5,633 bases of DNA from Candidatus Bathyarchaeota archaeon (GTDB lineage Archaea; Thermoproteota; Bathyarchaeia; 40CM-2-53-6; RBG-13-38-9), in NCBI GenBank assembly GCA_026394315.1, contig JAPKYM010000167.1, forward strand, positions 1 through 5,633, read 5' to 3'. Below the pieces are notes generated by a model. That model was given only the letters and a program-made list of their open reading frames with translations, did no database searches and was not told the DNA's origin. Shown piece by piece: positions 5,003-5,633 of this stretch. Both the position numbers and the translations under genes were made by a program. The first letter of the stretch is position 1, and each line of letters begins with the position of its first letter.

Positions 5003-5017
5003 CAAGAAAAGAGAGGG
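5003..5017 (-). terminator. Candidate terminator of the luciferase-like gene
   Basis: About 70 bases past the luciferase-like stop the minus strand passes a GCGCGCGCG tract (5025-5017) and then reads CCCTCTCTTTTCTTG. A GC-rich block followed by a pyrimidine/T-rich run fits archaeal termination, though no clear hairpin is seen. Confidence 0.3.
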
Positions 5018-5087
5018 CGCGCGCGTACTCGTTGGTAGGACGTCTACGCCGACTGCCACCATTCTCACAGGCTGCCAGTTGGGGTGA

Positions 5088-5633
5088 TCATCGCGCGCGC
5101 TTCGTTAATGCTTCTGACAATTCCTCTGTTGTCTTGGCAGAATAGCTTTGGGGGTATGAGAAGACAATGTGCCTGACGCCAAGTCTCTTCAGTTCATCAA
5201 TATACTGAGGAAGTTCGTCCTGTCTCTTGAATATTGAGAACTTCTCGATTACGTGGGAAGGAATCAGTTCTAGAATTGACTTATCAAGAGGCCTTTTCTC
5301 CAGCTCTCTGCGAGCAGGCTCCATGCTTTTCAGTAGGGAGAACTTTTCAAGAACAGCGTCTGAGGCTCCTAAAGCCACGGTTGCTGATGCATAACGCAGA
5401 ATTTTGTGAATTTCCGGATTGAAATCCTTGTATACGTATGAGGGTGCGAAGACTCCGACGAGCTCAGGTACTGAGCCCTTAGCTTCCTGAATAGTCTCGA
5501 GAGCCCATTGCACCATCTCGGGTGATGAGTAGTTCAGAAGAACGCCGTCAAAAGAAGAGGTTGTCTTGAGCAGCTTTGGTCCTTGAGCACCAAGCCAGAT
5601 CTTAGTTTCTAGTTTTCGTTTTCTGAGTATTTC
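5088..5633 (-). CDS. Luciferase-like (probably F420-dependent) oxidoreductase, C-terminal part
   Basis: The frame enters at the right edge and stops at TGA 5090-5088, giving 181 residues, roughly the C-terminal half of a family protein of about 330 aa. Early residues KIWLGAQGPKLLKTTSSFDG and VLLNYSSPEMVQWALE match the late-barrel segment of bacterial-luciferase-like proteins such as methylenetetrahydromethanopterin reductase (Mer), where it helps bind coenzyme F420 or FMN. The tail DELPQYIDELKRLGVRHIVF is the usual last helix and strand of the TIM barrel. I expect a cytosolic hydride-transfer enzyme; the substrate cannot be told and the F420-binding N-terminal half is outside the window. Its last codons are made from a CGCGCGCGC tract (KRAR, stop). 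The next minus-strand frame, the zinc finger, starts about 140 bp downstream. Confidence 0.85.
   Translation of the reverse strand, partial: EILRKRKLETKIWLGAQGPKLLKTTSSFDGVLLNYSSPEMVQWALETIQEAKGSVPELVGVFAPSYVYKDFNPEIHKILRYASATVALGASDAVLEKFSLLKSMEPARRELEKRPLDKSILELIPSHVIEKFSIFKRQDELPQYIDELKRLGVRHIVFSYPQSYSAKTTEELSEALTKRAR

Noticed and set aside
5234..5422. Plus-strand 62-codon frame
   Set aside because: Antisense to the luciferase-like gene.

Overview
The window looks archaeal, most likely from the Nitrososphaerota/Bathyarchaeia side of the TACK group, though I cannot fix the lineage from sequence alone. The evidence is: secreted proteins ending in an archaeal-type C-terminal anchor (PVGGVVM-TN-L-I-PYLAL-GL followed by a basic tail); a large surface protein that ends in a transmembrane helix and a cytosolic zinc ribbon; an F420/luciferase-like TIM-barrel protein; and Shine-Dalgarno motifs (GGGGAG, AGGAG, GAGGTGA) placed before GTG or TTG starts.

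Layout. Positions 1-2807 (minus) hold one long open frame that runs off the left edge. It encodes a modular secreted, membrane-anchored protein: signal peptide, two Ig-like modules, a Cys-His-Asp (transglutaminase-like) domain, a beta-rich module, a Ser/Thr stalk, a GOLD-like beta module, a transmembrane helix and the start of a zinc ribbon. Positions 2877-3295 are a divergent intergenic region. Positions 3296-3804 (plus) hold a broken secreted-protein gene whose two halves lie in different frames, apparently through an internal deletion. Positions 3805-4157 are a convergent intergenic region with T-rich terminators, two GCGCGCGC tracts and a dense cluster of CTAA/TTAG words. Positions 4158-4697 (minus) hold an intact small surface protein with the same C-terminal anchor. 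Positions 4743-4949 (minus) hold an unlisted small zinc-finger frame with no standard start codon. Positions 5088-5633 (minus) hold the 3' part of a luciferase-like, probably F420-dependent, oxidoreductase gene.

How the parts relate. The broken gene (3296) and the intact anchored gene (4697) form a mirror-image pair. Each is preceded by the same 26-bp element (25 of 26 bases identical), about 55 bp before a GTG start followed two codons later by ATG, and each ends in the same anchor. This looks like a duplicated surface-protein cassette whose middle has diverged, or a shared promoter/operator. The zinc-finger frame ends inside the minus copy of that element, 45 bp before the start of the surface-protein gene, so the two are probably co-transcribed. 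Most of the window therefore concerns the cell envelope. The least explained features are the duplicated upstream element, the GCGCGC tracts concentrated at gene borders, and the predicted cysteine-enzyme domain joined across the membrane to a zinc ribbon.
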